Shown here: one piece after another, positions 8,672-17,371 of the stretch
Layout: each line of letters starts with the position of its first letter
How positions within the stretch are numbered: position 1 is the stretch's first letter
Assembly (NCBI GenBank): GCA_019359595.1
Contig: JAHHGZ010000027.1
Coordinates: forward strand, 1 to 64,000
Direction of reading: 5' to 3'
DNA: 64,000 nt
Origin: Cyanomargarita calcarea GSE-NOS-MK-12-04C
Lineage (GTDB): Bacteria; Cyanobacteriota; Cyanobacteriia; Cyanobacteriales; Nostocaceae
Position numbers and translations under genes: made by a program
Notes under the pieces: model-generated
Databases searched by the model: none
Told to the model about the DNA's origin: nothing
Seen by the model: the letters and a program-made list of their open reading frames with translations, nothing else

Positions 8672-10534
8672 GTGTCAGAATCACTGTCATTACGCGATCG
8701 CTATATCGCCCTCATTGATGAAATTGTCCAAACTACCCTCCAGGGCAAAATTAGCTCTGTAGAAATGGTGTATCAAAAATTGCTCAAAGATGTGGCTCCC
8801 GGTACTGGGGAAGTATTTGAGGTAGCTTTGAGCGATCGCCTTTTGGTAGTAGGTTCGCAAGTAGACAGCGAGAAAGACGAACTCAAAAAAGCAAAAGCTA
8901 GTCGCAGTTTAAGAGCAATTAAGACAATCCAAAATCAGTGGCAACGTTGGCAAGAACACAATCGAGCAACCGATGCCATCTTGAGTGCTAGCAAAGAGAT
9001 TACCACAGCCGAAGATAACCAATATCTCGCGGCATTTTTACGTGTAACCGATGCCAATCGAAAGCATCCATTGAATTTGCAGCAACTCCAACAGTTGTCA
9101 AAATCTTTACAACAACCAACAGATAATGTAGAGACGACGTTACATATAACGCCTCTACAAGAATTGGGTAATGGCATCAGTCGTGGTGTAGCATCAGTGC
9201 AACGACTGCAAGACCACTTAATCAGTTGGATGTACGAGCGTAAAGAAACAATCGGTTTTGGTGCCGTACCGGGAGAAAATGGACCTTGGGCAACTTGGGC
9301 AAAACAAGTTTTGAGCGCTTTTCCCCGTGATTTACTTCGCACTTTGGCAATGGAACAATCGGTAATTGAATTTGTTCAACAACAACGCAATATCACCCTC
9401 AGCGACTGGGTGGAAATGGCGATGATTTTGCAATTTTTGCAGCGGGGGTTAGTCAACTGGTTTGACCAACAAGCTTATAACATCCAAGCCGGCTCAAAGT
9501 TATCGATTTCAACTTACTTAACTTTTGCAGTCGTTTGGAGTCAACTCGCTAACGGTTTTAGTGACACGGCTGCGTTGTACAGTAATGGATGTTCGCAAAT
9601 ACTCCTGCAAACTCTGCGTACCTTTGCCCTGCGTCCATATTTTCCCCTATATGGCGGAATTTTTGCTTCTTTTACCGGCACTTATTTACGGGATGCCTTG
9701 TATTATCTGGATGAACCGCTGAGTAAGGTCGAAGGAACTCAAGAAAAAGCGCGGATTTTGACACTTTTGGGCTATTCACAGCGAGCAATGGGGCAATCTC
9801 GTCGCTCAATTACCTTTCACGAGCAAGCGATTAAAATAGCCCGGAAAGAAAGCGATCGCCCTTGTGAAATAGCAAATCTCAATCATCTTAGCCGCACCTA
9901 CGTAGAAGAGAAAAATTATTCTGAAGCGATCAATTACAGTCAACGGGCATTAATCCTCAGTAGACAAGTAGGAGAAAAAATTGGTGAAGCAAACGCGCTG
10001 GTAAACTTAGGTTACAGCGAAGTTATGCAAGCCCAGCAACTCCAAGAAATAGAACCAGAAATCTATGAAATGGCAATTAATTATTTGCAGCAAGGCTTAA
10101 AGCTATCAGAACAATTAGGGGATGTGCAAAGTAAAGCTTTGTGTTTTAGCAGTTTAGGCATTGCTTTCTTAGTAATTGGAGAAGCACAAACAGCCATTAA
10201 ATATTTAGAGGATGGCTTTAACACCGCGCAAATCTCTGGTGATTTGTATCTCCAAGGCTTGAATTTAGCTAATTTAGCCCAAGCTAATTATAATCTGCAA
10301 AATTTGGAAAGAGCCATTTACACTGGTTGTTTGGGAACGTATTTATTGAATCAAATTGCCTCTTTAGAATGGCGCAAAGGAGCCGGGTTACTGCTAATTT
10401 TGCAAGGACAAATTGGTTTAGAAGCATTTGGAAACGCATTGCAGCAAAATCGTCCGAAAATCATTTCTGTAATTGGTGTGGATGGTTACGACCATATTCC
10501 TCAACTGTTAGAAGAATATAAGGAAAGTATGTAG
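8672..10534 (+). CDS. tetratricopeptide-repeat protein with a large N-terminal region of unknown fold
   Basis: This is a 620-residue soluble protein. Residues from about 330 to 560 hold at least five TPR-like units, for example RAMGQSRRSITFHEQAIKIA, EEKNYSEAINYSQRALILSR and VIGEAQTAIKYLEDGF. This is the LGN/Rapsyn-like pattern used for protein-protein binding. The N-terminal 300 residues are helical, rich in Gln and Trp, and match nothing I can name. The start is GTG at 8672 (SESLSLRDRY), since no ATG fits and the frame closes upstream. It faces a convergent gene downstream and has no obvious operon partner. Function unknown. Confidence 0.75.
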   Translation: MSESLSLRDRYIALIDEIVQTTLQGKISSVEMVYQKLLKDVAPGTGEVFEVALSDRLLVVGSQVDSEKDELKKAKASRSLRAIKTIQNQWQRWQEHNRATDAILSASKEITTAEDNQYLAAFLRVTDANRKHPLNLQQLQQLSKSLQQPTDNVETTLHITPLQELGNGISRGVASVQRLQDHLISWMYERKETIGFGAVPGENGPWATWAKQVLSAFPRDLLRTLAMEQSVIEFVQQQRNITLSDWVEMAMILQFLQRGLVNWFDQQAYNIQAGSKLSISTYLTFAVVWSQLANGFSDTAALYSNGCSQILLQTLRTFALRPYFPLYGGIFASFTGTYLRDALYYLDEPLSKVEGTQEKARILTLLGYSQRAMGQSRRSITFHEQAIKIARKESDRPCEIANLNHLSRTYVEEKNYSEAINYSQRALILSRQVGEKIGEANALVNLGYSEVMQAQQLQEIEPEIYEMAINYLQQGLKLSEQLGDVQSKALCFSSLGIAFLVIGEAQTAIKYLEDGFNTAQISGDLYLQGLNLANLAQANYNLQNLERAIYTGCLGTYLLNQIASLEWRKGAGLLLILQGQIGLEAFGNALQQNRPKIISVIGVDGYDHIPQLLEEYKESM

Positions 10535-10629
10535 GTTGTTAACTGTTAACAGTTGACGGTTAACAGCAGCCCTGTCAAGGTGGATAAAAATTGGTCTAAA
10601 ATTGCTAATTTTTTTCTTTCCTTTGCGTT

Positions 10630-10708
10630 CTTTGCGTCCTTCGTGGTTCAAAAAATCTTCATGTTGAACCACATAAGCGGAGCGCTCCTTTGAGGGTAGG
10701 ACGCAAAG
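10630..10708. repeat. interrupted inverted repeat between convergent genes
   Basis: CTTTGCGTCCT (10630-10640) is the exact complement of 10698-10708, and an inner pair GTGGTTCA/TGAACCAC (10643-10650, 10665-10672) forms the apex. A 25-bp GC-rich insert (10673-10697) breaks the right arm. The related repeat at 6463-6493 is the same kind of TTTGCGTCC element. It may act as a bidirectional terminator here. Confidence 0.5.
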
Positions 10709-10767
10709 GGCACGAAGAAGAAGCCTATTTTAGTTACACCAAGACGTGGGCTACCACAGTCAACAAC

Positions 10768-11106
10768 TTAGTCTTCATCCAGGGCTGGAAAAGCTTCTTC
10801 AAACACCCACAAATAATCTTTATTGTCAATGAACCAAAGACGAGTTGTTGGTGTCAATTGACTCCAAATATTCTCGATCGATGTGTAAGGGGACGCATAT
10901 CGATACTTTTCACCGAGTAATTTCAGATTCTCGACCACATCTAAGGGAACACCAAACGCTTCCCAGTCAACTTCTATATATCTCCCCGAAACTCCCCCTG
11001 TAGGGTCAAAAATTAATTGTGCGGCTCTCATTAAGTCGGCAAAATGGTTTGGTTGGAGTTCGCTTATTTGCTGAATTTCTTGAGATTCTTCATTTTGTTT
11101 AGACAT
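10768..11106 (-). CDS. conserved-looking hypothetical protein, about 112 residues
   Basis: From ATG 11106 the product begins MSKQNEESQEIQQISELQPNH. It continues as an acidic, aromatic-rich globular protein with motifs such as HFADLMRAAQLIFDP, RYIEVDWEAFG and TRLWFIDNKDYLWVFEEAFP. The frame is open 44 residues further upstream, but that part has an unusual basic composition and I treat it as non-coding leader. I recognise no domain. It is convergent with the TPR gene. Function unknown. Confidence 0.6.
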   Translation of the reverse strand: MSKQNEESQEIQQISELQPNHFADLMRAAQLIFDPTGGVSGRYIEVDWEAFGVPLDVVENLKLLGEKYRYASPYTSIENIWSQLTPTTRLWFIDNKDYLWVFEEAFPALDED

Positions 11107-11540
11107 TTTCACTGTAGTAATCAATATTTGGTTGATTGAACTTACAGCCAGAGATTTTTTCCCCAATGCTTTATATTTTAACGCAACAGCCCTAAAGGAT
11201 GTCTGACAAATGTGGGCAAGTAATTTTGATTGCGCCAATTGTTACAAATCATTGCACTATAAACTGTAAAGTCTCCCATCATCCAAGAAAGAATTACCAC
11301 TATTACCGAGCGATTATTAGGAGCGCAATTGAAGCAAGTTTTTTATTGCCAACCTTGTTTGCCTCGGTTGTGGCTGCTTGGTCGTCAATACTTTAGGTAA
11401 CTAAGTAGATCAGCACATAAAAACCAAACTATATGAATTTAGAGTCGAAGCAAGGAACGTAGGGAACGGGGCTAGGCTTGCTCCTGAAATTTTTCAGGTT
11501 TCATTTGGTAAAATTGAATTGGTTCTTTCAATAAACAAAA
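11107..11540. other. intergenic, nothing recognised
   Basis: AT-rich sequence between two divergent genes. No stable hairpin, repeat or credible small gene is seen; a 65-codon frame at 11199-11396 has poor composition. Confidence 0.5.
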
Positions 11541-12155
11541 ATGGCGTACAGCGATTTTACTCTTTCCAAGGTGCAAAAAAGCTTTAATTTAACACTTGAT
11601 GAAACTGGTGATTTATTTGCTGATGTTAGCCCAGTTTCACCATCAGAGACGTTAAAAATAATCTTGAGTGACTATATTCCTTTAGCAACTTCGATTGGAA
11701 CGGAAAAAGCTCGATCCGAGTTTTTGATTGCACCAATTTTAGCGGATGTCAGAAAGTTATTAAACAATAAAATATCGTTATTTTCTGGTAATGAATTTAA
11801 TGTCGAACCCACAAAAGGTTTACAAGGCTTTTGCGATTTTATCTTCAGCAAGTCTAGAGAACAGTTATTTATTTCAGCACCTGTAATGTTTATTTTTGAG
11901 GCAAAAAAAGAAGATATTAATGGGGGTTTTGGTCAATGTGTTGCGGCAATGATAGCAGCACAATTATTCAATCAAGCTCAAGGTAGTGAGAAAGAGCGAA
12001 TTTATGGCTCTGTTACTACCGGAACTAATTGGAAGTTTTTATTTATAGAAGAAACGACTGTCTATATAGATTCTGTTGAATACTATATTAAAGAAGTTGA
12101 TAAAATTTTAGGGATTTTATTGCAGGCATTTCAACCTATTACCTCTACAATTTGA
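11541..12155 (+). CDS. PD-(D/E)XK nuclease-like hypothetical protein
   Basis: This 204-residue protein carries the spaced residues of a restriction-endonuclease-like fold: Glu60 in ARSEFLIAPIL, Asp99 in GFCDFIF, and Glu120-x-Lys122 in FIFEAKKED. This layout is common in a family of cyanobacterial proteins with no known role. No methylase or repair gene is adjacent, so a DNA-degrading role is only an inference from the motif. The gene is lower in GC than its flanks. A short leader with an AGGAGG site but only a 22-codon frame follows it. Confidence 0.6.
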   Translation: MAYSDFTLSKVQKSFNLTLDETGDLFADVSPVSPSETLKIILSDYIPLATSIGTEKARSEFLIAPILADVRKLLNNKISLFSGNEFNVEPTKGLQGFCDFIFSKSREQLFISAPVMFIFEAKKEDINGGFGQCVAAMIAAQLFNQAQGSEKERIYGSVTTGTNWKFLFIEETTVYIDSVEYYIKEVDKILGILLQAFQPITSTI

Positions 12156-12181
12156 ACTGGAGAATGAGAAAAGGAGGAACT

Positions 12182-12250
12182 ATGTGTGCTTTTTTCAATG
12201 CAGCTATAAGTGAATATCGCACGCACTACGAGAGATATTGCGAGTTTTGA
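12182..12250 (+). CDS. 22-codon mini-frame with a perfect Shine-Dalgarno, doubtful
   Basis: AGGAGG lies 4 bases before ATG 12182. The frame reads MCAFFNAAISEYRTHYERYC... and stops at 12248-12250. It could be a true micropeptide, the remnant of a larger gene, or chance. Confidence 0.2.
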   Translation: MCAFFNAAISEYRTHYERYCEF

Positions 12251-12365
12251 AGGCGATTGAATAATTGTAAAGGATGGGAGCGATCGCCTTAAAAAGAAAT
12301 CTCGCTACTTCTCAACATCACCCCGGATAAGAAATTCTGATTAACCAAGCCAATAAATGCCTCAA

Positions 12366-12731
12366 CTATTCAATATCCACCCAAACCGTCACCGCCGCAA
12401 CCGCAATTAACATTTCGTCATTTTTATCGTTGAGTTCAGGAATTGCCCGTCCTTGAACCACCATACCCCCAGACTCAACGGTGAGACTTTTCTTCCCAAA
12501 AGGCAACACCGCCAAAACTTCAGCTTCTCGTACTTGCTCCGGATAAGGTACTGATACCTGCACTTCCACAATCATTTCCGAAGGATCGCTCAATCCAGCG
12601 ACTTCCCAAACTCCCGGTAACGCATTGTGAGCGATCGCATTCCTCACAGCCCGAGATGCTGCTACCGTCGGTTCTTGTCCATGCTGGTCAATTCCCATCC
12701 CCATCTCAATTATCAAACGTTTCCGCGCCAT
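12366..12731 (-). CDS. Lin0512 family protein
   Basis: This 121-residue protein begins MARKRLIIEMGMGIDQHGQ and contains TVAASRAVRNAIAHNALPG, the signature of the Lin0512 family (TIGR02058). The family is small, conserved and of unknown function in Firmicutes and cyanobacteria. It has alternating beta and helical segments and no signal peptide. I start at ATG 12731 because AGGGG sits 5 bases upstream; a TTG 15 bases further up would put that site inside the gene. The next gene, on the same strand upstream, is the amidoligase-like protein, 84 bp away. Confidence 0.82.
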   Translation of the reverse strand: MARKRLIIEMGMGIDQHGQEPTVAASRAVRNAIAHNALPGVWEVAGLSDPSEMIVEVQVSVPYPEQVREAEVLAVLPFGKKSLTVESGGMVVQGRAIPELNDKNDEMLIAVAAVTVWVDIE

Positions 12732-12815
12732 AAGCACCCCTAACAAATTTATTGTTTACCAACCAATTATCCCCTACATCCGATACAACAAAAGTTGCCG
12801 CTAAAGTTAAAAATA

Positions 12816-14609
12816 TTAACTATTAATATCCAAGGCATGATTCAGAAATTGTAAGATAGCTAAATCTTGCTCTATATACTGAATCGTTTCCCGTTCGCAT
12901 TCAATTAAATCAACATCTATTTTGGGAGCAATATAATATTGCCCGTCAGCCCACATTTTATTTTCTTCGGGATTTATATATTGATTATTTTTAATATCAT
13001 AATGCTTCCAATACGCTTCGTCATTAAGCTTTGCAAAATCATATATTCTAAATAGTTCATTGCATTTTGTAAACTCCAGCCAATTTTGTAGTGTATTTTC
13101 CATTTGTCTAACCGTACCATCTGCAAAATAAAAAGAAATATAATCCTTATTTGTTTGATAATCAGTTGAAAGTCTTGTAATTACGCATTCTTTTTGGCTT
13201 TCTATAATCCGATAAAAAAATGTTAAAAACTTGCTTTGTAATTTTGGGTCTTCACAAGATGGAAGTACCCTCCATTCATATGTTGGTAGAGATAAATCTT
13301 TTAAAAATGGAGTAATATTTATAGAACTATATCGAGGATTTCTCACAACCATTGAAGCTCTCCGAGAAAATTCTTGTGCAGATTTTGTCGATATTTCTAA
13401 TATTTTTTTATAATTATATTCGTGTTGTATAGGTGCAATACCATAAGTGATGCCTAAAATAAACTCGTACATTGCGGCATCTTTGTCAGCTAGTAAATCA
13501 GAGTCTGAATTGACTGCCTGCTTCATCATATCAATTTTTTTCTGAATATATTCTAACTTGCTAATCTGTCTTTGATAATGAGCAATATGTTCATCAACAT
13601 TGTCTCCAAAAGGCATAGCATAAATATTATTTTGCCGTGTTGATGGCAAAATATCATTAATTACTTGTGATGCGGCAGATGTGGCGGCTGTAACATTAGC
13701 TAAATGGTCAATAATTTCTTCGGTTGTTGCATCCTCTCTTTTTATCCCAACATGTAAATGTACACCGGATGTCGTAGTAAAATGTACCCCATTTTTCTTG
13801 AGGGTAGACACAACAAAATCATATAACTTGATTATCTCTTCTATAGAATCACATACCGGAAAATTTATTTCTTGACCGCTATATACTCGAAATCTAAAGC
13901 GATTGTCTCTGTTGGTATTATAGAGATTTTCATAATAGTTAATATTCTCTTTATTTGTGCCATGAACAGAGCCGTCATTACCTACATTTAAAATATTATC
14001 TTCATTTGACTGAATTAAATTTAACATTTCAAGTCTGTCAAAAATCGCCAATACTGTACTTTCTAACGTCTGGTGTGGTTGTTCTATTTTGGGCGAAAAA
14101 AAACGATTATATTTAATGAAATAGCTAATTTTGAATATTATTAGATTATTGGCTAATTTATTAATTAATGAAAATAATTTATTTTTATAATTTATTTTTT
14201 TTTCTTGGGAAGCAATTAAATCTGGATTAGAATCATATTTTTGAGCAGTTTTAAGCATTGAAACTTTTATTTTTTCACAATCAGATTTATTTAATTTAGC
14301 AGTATACTTAAGATTTCCCGGATGTTCTTTATTTGCATAGTAATTAATTAAGCCTACTGTTACTAACATTTGGACAAACCGCCCAAAATGCGGCTGTCTA
14401 TAAATCATTTCGCCTTCTAATTTACTCAATTGGTAAATTGGATTTAATGCTTCTAGAACTTTTTTTGATAAACGGTTGAGAGGAAAATCAGTTAGCGGCA
14501 AAAATTCGAGTTCTGCTCCACTTGTTATAGTGTCATTCGCATTATTAGAAGTTGATTCAAGTCCGAGATTATTACTTAAATCATGGCAGTTAGATAGCAT
14601 TATGTCCAT
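12816..14609 (-). CDS. putative amidoligase (COOH-NH2 ligase type, Amidoligase_2-like)
   Basis: This 597-residue protein carries three spaced motifs of the glutamine-synthetase-like amidoligase family. These are GAELEF (31-36), a HxHxG box GVHLHVGI (about 280-287) and YEWRVLPS (about 443-450), standing for the EfR-type motif. Such enzymes join carboxyl and amino groups and are predicted to build peptides or modify proteins and peptidoglycan. An insert of about 120 residues rich in Lys, Asn and Ile (about 100-220) and the low GC are unlike its neighbours and suggest transfer. No ATP-grasp or acetyltransferase partner sits alongside. The family call is fairly good; the substrate is unknown. Confidence 0.7.
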   Translation of the reverse strand: MDIMLSNCHDLSNNLGLESTSNNANDTITSGAELEFLPLTDFPLNRLSKKVLEALNPIYQLSKLEGEMIYRQPHFGRFVQMLVTVGLINYYANKEHPGNLKYTAKLNKSDCEKIKVSMLKTAQKYDSNPDLIASQEKKINYKNKLFSLINKLANNLIIFKISYFIKYNRFFSPKIEQPHQTLESTVLAIFDRLEMLNLIQSNEDNILNVGNDGSVHGTNKENINYYENLYNTNRDNRFRFRVYSGQEINFPVCDSIEEIIKLYDFVVSTLKKNGVHFTTTSGVHLHVGIKREDATTEEIIDHLANVTAATSAASQVINDILPSTRQNNIYAMPFGDNVDEHIAHYQRQISKLEYIQKKIDMMKQAVNSDSDLLADKDAAMYEFILGITYGIAPIQHEYNYKKILEISTKSAQEFSRRASMVVRNPRYSSINITPFLKDLSLPTYEWRVLPSCEDPKLQSKFLTFFYRIIESQKECVITRLSTDYQTNKDYISFYFADGTVRQMENTLQNWLEFTKCNELFRIYDFAKLNDEAYWKHYDIKNNQYINPEENKMWADGQYYIAPKIDVDLIECERETIQYIEQDLAILQFLNHALDINS

Positions 14610-14759
14610 ATTTATTATAAAAATAACATTTTAAAACTGAGGATATTAAAGAAAAGGCAATTAGCGATACAAAATCTATAATTTAAAATCCTATTAATAA
14701 TGTATAGAAAATACTTGTTTTTTATCAGATTCAAAACTGTCTATACAAGCCGAGTATGA

Positions 14760-14840
14760 CGGGACTCACCGGATAGCGGGAATGAATAAAAACAAGTTAG
14801 AAGTACATCTCCTTTCCCCCCCCCAATCCGGTGAGTCCCG
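14760..14840. repeat. perfect 15-bp inverted repeat around 51 bp in a divergent promoter region
   Basis: CGGGACTCACCGGAT (14760-14774) is repeated as its exact complement at 14826-14840. The 51-bp interior holds a C-run (CCTTTCCCCCCCCCC). It lies between the amidoligase and LD-carboxypeptidase genes, and the right arm ends 40 bp before ATG 14881. It may be a small fold-back element or a regulatory structure. Confidence 0.65.
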
Positions 14841-14880
14841 AGGTGCAATATGAGTGAAGAATGCTACCATATCTTCCATC

Positions 14881-15894
14881 ATGACTATCAACCGTCGCCA
14901 ATTTCTGACAACCGTTGGACTCAGTGCCCTTGCCACCTCATTCCAACCCCTTACCGCCCAAGCTAAGGTATCCCCAAATACCATCCTCAAACCACCCCGC
15001 TTGCAAGTGGGCGATACTGTAGGATTGATTAGCCCTGCGGGTGTTGTTGATGCTAAAGATATTGAAGATGCAAAGAAAAGCTTCGGCTTGCTGGGTTTAA
15101 AAGTAAAATTGGGAACTCATATTTTAGACCGCTACGGTTATTTGGCAGGTAGAGATCGCGATCGCGCTGCTGATATCAATGCCATGTTTGCCGATAATTC
15201 TGTAAAGGCCATTATCGCCATGCGGGGTGGGTGGGGCTGCAACCGGATTTTACCCCTAATCAACTATCCCCTGATTCGAGAGCGTCCCAAAATCCTCATG
15301 GGGTACAGCGATATTACTTCTTTGTTACTAGCAATTAATGCCCGCAGTCGAATTGTCACATTTCATGGTGCTGTCGCTACTTCTACTTGGAATGAGTTTA
15401 CGGTCGATTACCTCAAACGCATTCTATTTAATTGTGAAGCTGTGACAATGCAAAATCTAACCACTGAGGGGAGAGAGGTTATTACAACGGGAAAAGCTAG
15501 AGGTAAGCTTGTGGGCGGAAATTTGTCAGTATTAGCCGCAATGTTGGGGTCACCTTATTTACCTTCATGGAATAAAAATATCTTGTTTGTAGAAGACATT
15601 GGTGAGGATGTTTACAAAATAGATCGGATGCTGACTCAGTTAAAAAATGCCGGTATTCTCAACCGAATTGCTGGCTTTATTTTTGGTCAATGTACAAATT
15701 GCAAACTAGGAGACGAACCTTCCTTTACTTTAACGCAAGTATTGCAAGACCATATCCAACATTTAGGTATTCCTGCTTGGTATGGTTCCATGATTGGTCA
15801 CATTAAAGATAAATTTACTGTGCCAATTGGTGTGGAAGTTGAAATTGATGCGAACATCGGGACATTGCGGATGTTAGAGTCGGCTGTCAGCTAA
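14881..15894 (+). CDS. LD-carboxypeptidase (MccF/LdcA family, peptidase S66), Tat-exported
   Basis: The 337-residue product begins MTINRRQFLTTVGLSALATS, a twin-arginine signal with cleavage expected near AQA. The S66 catalytic residues are visible: Ser in MGYSDIT, Glu in FVEDIGED, and His in MIGHIKDKF. The family removes the terminal D-Ala from murein tetrapeptides (LD-carboxypeptidase) or cleaves microcin C-like compounds. A Tat signal puts it in the periplasm, unlike the usual cytoplasmic recycling enzyme. The frame extends to GTG 14854, but the twin-arginine start at ATG 14881 is natural. It diverges from the amidoligase gene. Confidence 0.88.
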   Translation: MTINRRQFLTTVGLSALATSFQPLTAQAKVSPNTILKPPRLQVGDTVGLISPAGVVDAKDIEDAKKSFGLLGLKVKLGTHILDRYGYLAGRDRDRAADINAMFADNSVKAIIAMRGGWGCNRILPLINYPLIRERPKILMGYSDITSLLLAINARSRIVTFHGAVATSTWNEFTVDYLKRILFNCEAVTMQNLTTEGREVITTGKARGKLVGGNLSVLAAMLGSPYLPSWNKNILFVEDIGEDVYKIDRMLTQLKNAGILNRIAGFIFGQCTNCKLGDEPSFTLTQVLQDHIQHLGIPAWYGSMIGHIKDKFTVPIGVEVEIDANIGTLRMLESAVS

Positions 15895-16447
15895 TTTGAG
15901 AGCTTATATTGTTTCCTAATCTGCTGAAGTACAAATTTATCTGTATCCATCCTATAACGAAGCCTTTAATTCAATATGCTGTAAGTAGGTGGACAAGAAA
16001 ATTTATAACTATGTAATGAAAACTTAACCAGAGATATTAGAATCAAATTTAATACGTTCTGTACTAAAGACACACTCGGTCGCGATTGCCCCAATCCCCT
16101 GACCAAATCTTCAACAATTTCTCGGCTGAATCTAACGAATAGGTTTTACACGGTGCTGTTGTAGCTTTGAACGTTACAGGATAAAATATGACAGGAGCAG
16201 AGTTATTTGCACAGTTTGCCCCGACATCAGAAAACTAATAACTTTAAGGTTCAAAAAGTTGCGATCGCGTAGCGGTTCCTGGGAAGTATCGCCTACATCG
16301 CTCTATGAACTTGCATAATAAAATTAAATCGCAATAAGTAGGCGGGAATCGCTATATTAGAATTGGTATAATTCCTTGACTGCTCCTCCTTCCCGTCGCT
16401 ATGCTGGATTATAGTCTGATGGAGAAGCGATATCTTCCACACAAGAA
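15895..16447. other. intergenic, no gene seen
   Basis: AT-rich sequence with two HIP1-like GCGATCGC sites. A 16-codon frame at about 16188 (MTGAELFAQFAPTSEN) may be a fossil. No clear terminator for the LD-carboxypeptidase gene. Confidence 0.5.
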
Positions 16448-17239
16448 ATGTACATTACTTCTATTTCCGACTATCCCATTCATCAAATACCATTTATTAC
16501 CGCAGCATCCAAAAATGGTGATGTGGTTCATGAAATTCTACCGATTTTAATCGCAGAAGTTGACTTTCTACCAGATGGGTTAGATGCCATAATCGCTACC
16601 AGCGACTTACAGGGAATTGACCAATCAAATCAACGTCTTCTCGGTTATTTAGTAGCTGAAGAATTAGAGAAATTAGCTTATATGGGGATAATCCCACCGC
16701 CAGAAAAAACAGGTATCATTTTGGCTGGGGACTTTTATGCACAAGCAGATAAGCGTGGTGGTATGGGTGATGTGCGTGAAGTTTGGCAAGCGTTTAATCG
16801 CAGTTTTCGTTTTTGTGTTGGAGTTGGAGGAAACCACGATCATTTTGGTAACACATTAGAGGAAATTAAAGTTTTTAAAAACCTGCAAGATATATACTAT
16901 TTAGATGGTGATATTACTTCTATTGATGGACTTTCTATTGCAGGAATTTCAGGTATTATCGGTAATAAAACTAAAACCTTCCGCCGTCAAGAAAATCAAT
17001 TTCTCACAGTTATCCAGCAACTTCTGAAGGAATTACCAGATATTTTAATTTTGCATGAAGGCCCCAACAATCCAGAAGCAAAACTTAAAGGCAATGAATC
17101 TATCCGTGCTGAAGTTTTGACAGCAAACGATTTACTTGTTATTTGCGGTCATTCTCATTGGGAAGTACCGATAACCGCTTTGTCTTCATGTGTCCAAGTG
17201 TTGAATGTTGACAAGCGGGTAGTAGTCCTCAAACGTTAA
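16448..17239 (+). CDS. metallophosphoesterase (calcineurin-like)
   Basis: This 263-residue protein has the two-metal phosphoesterase signature. It includes TSDLQG (about 51-56), LAGDFYA, a GGNHDHF block (about 133-139) and the C-terminal CGHSHW. These residues bind the Fe/Mn pair in nucleotidases, protein phosphatases and related hydrolases. The substrate cannot be predicted. There is no signal peptide, so it is cytosolic. The next gene, a membrane hydrolase, follows in the same direction after 132 bp. They may be co-expressed, but nothing else ties them. Confidence 0.82.
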   Translation: MYITSISDYPIHQIPFITAASKNGDVVHEILPILIAEVDFLPDGLDAIIATSDLQGIDQSNQRLLGYLVAEELEKLAYMGIIPPPEKTGIILAGDFYAQADKRGGMGDVREVWQAFNRSFRFCVGVGGNHDHFGNTLEEIKVFKNLQDIYYLDGDITSIDGLSIAGISGIIGNKTKTFRRQENQFLTVIQQLLKELPDILILHEGPNNPEAKLKGNESIRAEVLTANDLLVICGHSHWEVPITALSSCVQVLNVDKRVVVLKR

Positions 17240-17371
17240 CTAACCTGAGTTTGAATTCCTACTATCACACTTAATTAAAAGTAAAATATTTTGTAATTAG
17301 TTTTGAGCGATCGGGAAGATGATCTCGATGTATTATTAATTAACTACTCCAAATGATGCTAAATAATACAG

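Noticed and set aside
16188-16238. 16-codon frame MTGAELFAQFAPTSEN
   Set aside because: Too short to support; noted only in the gap description.
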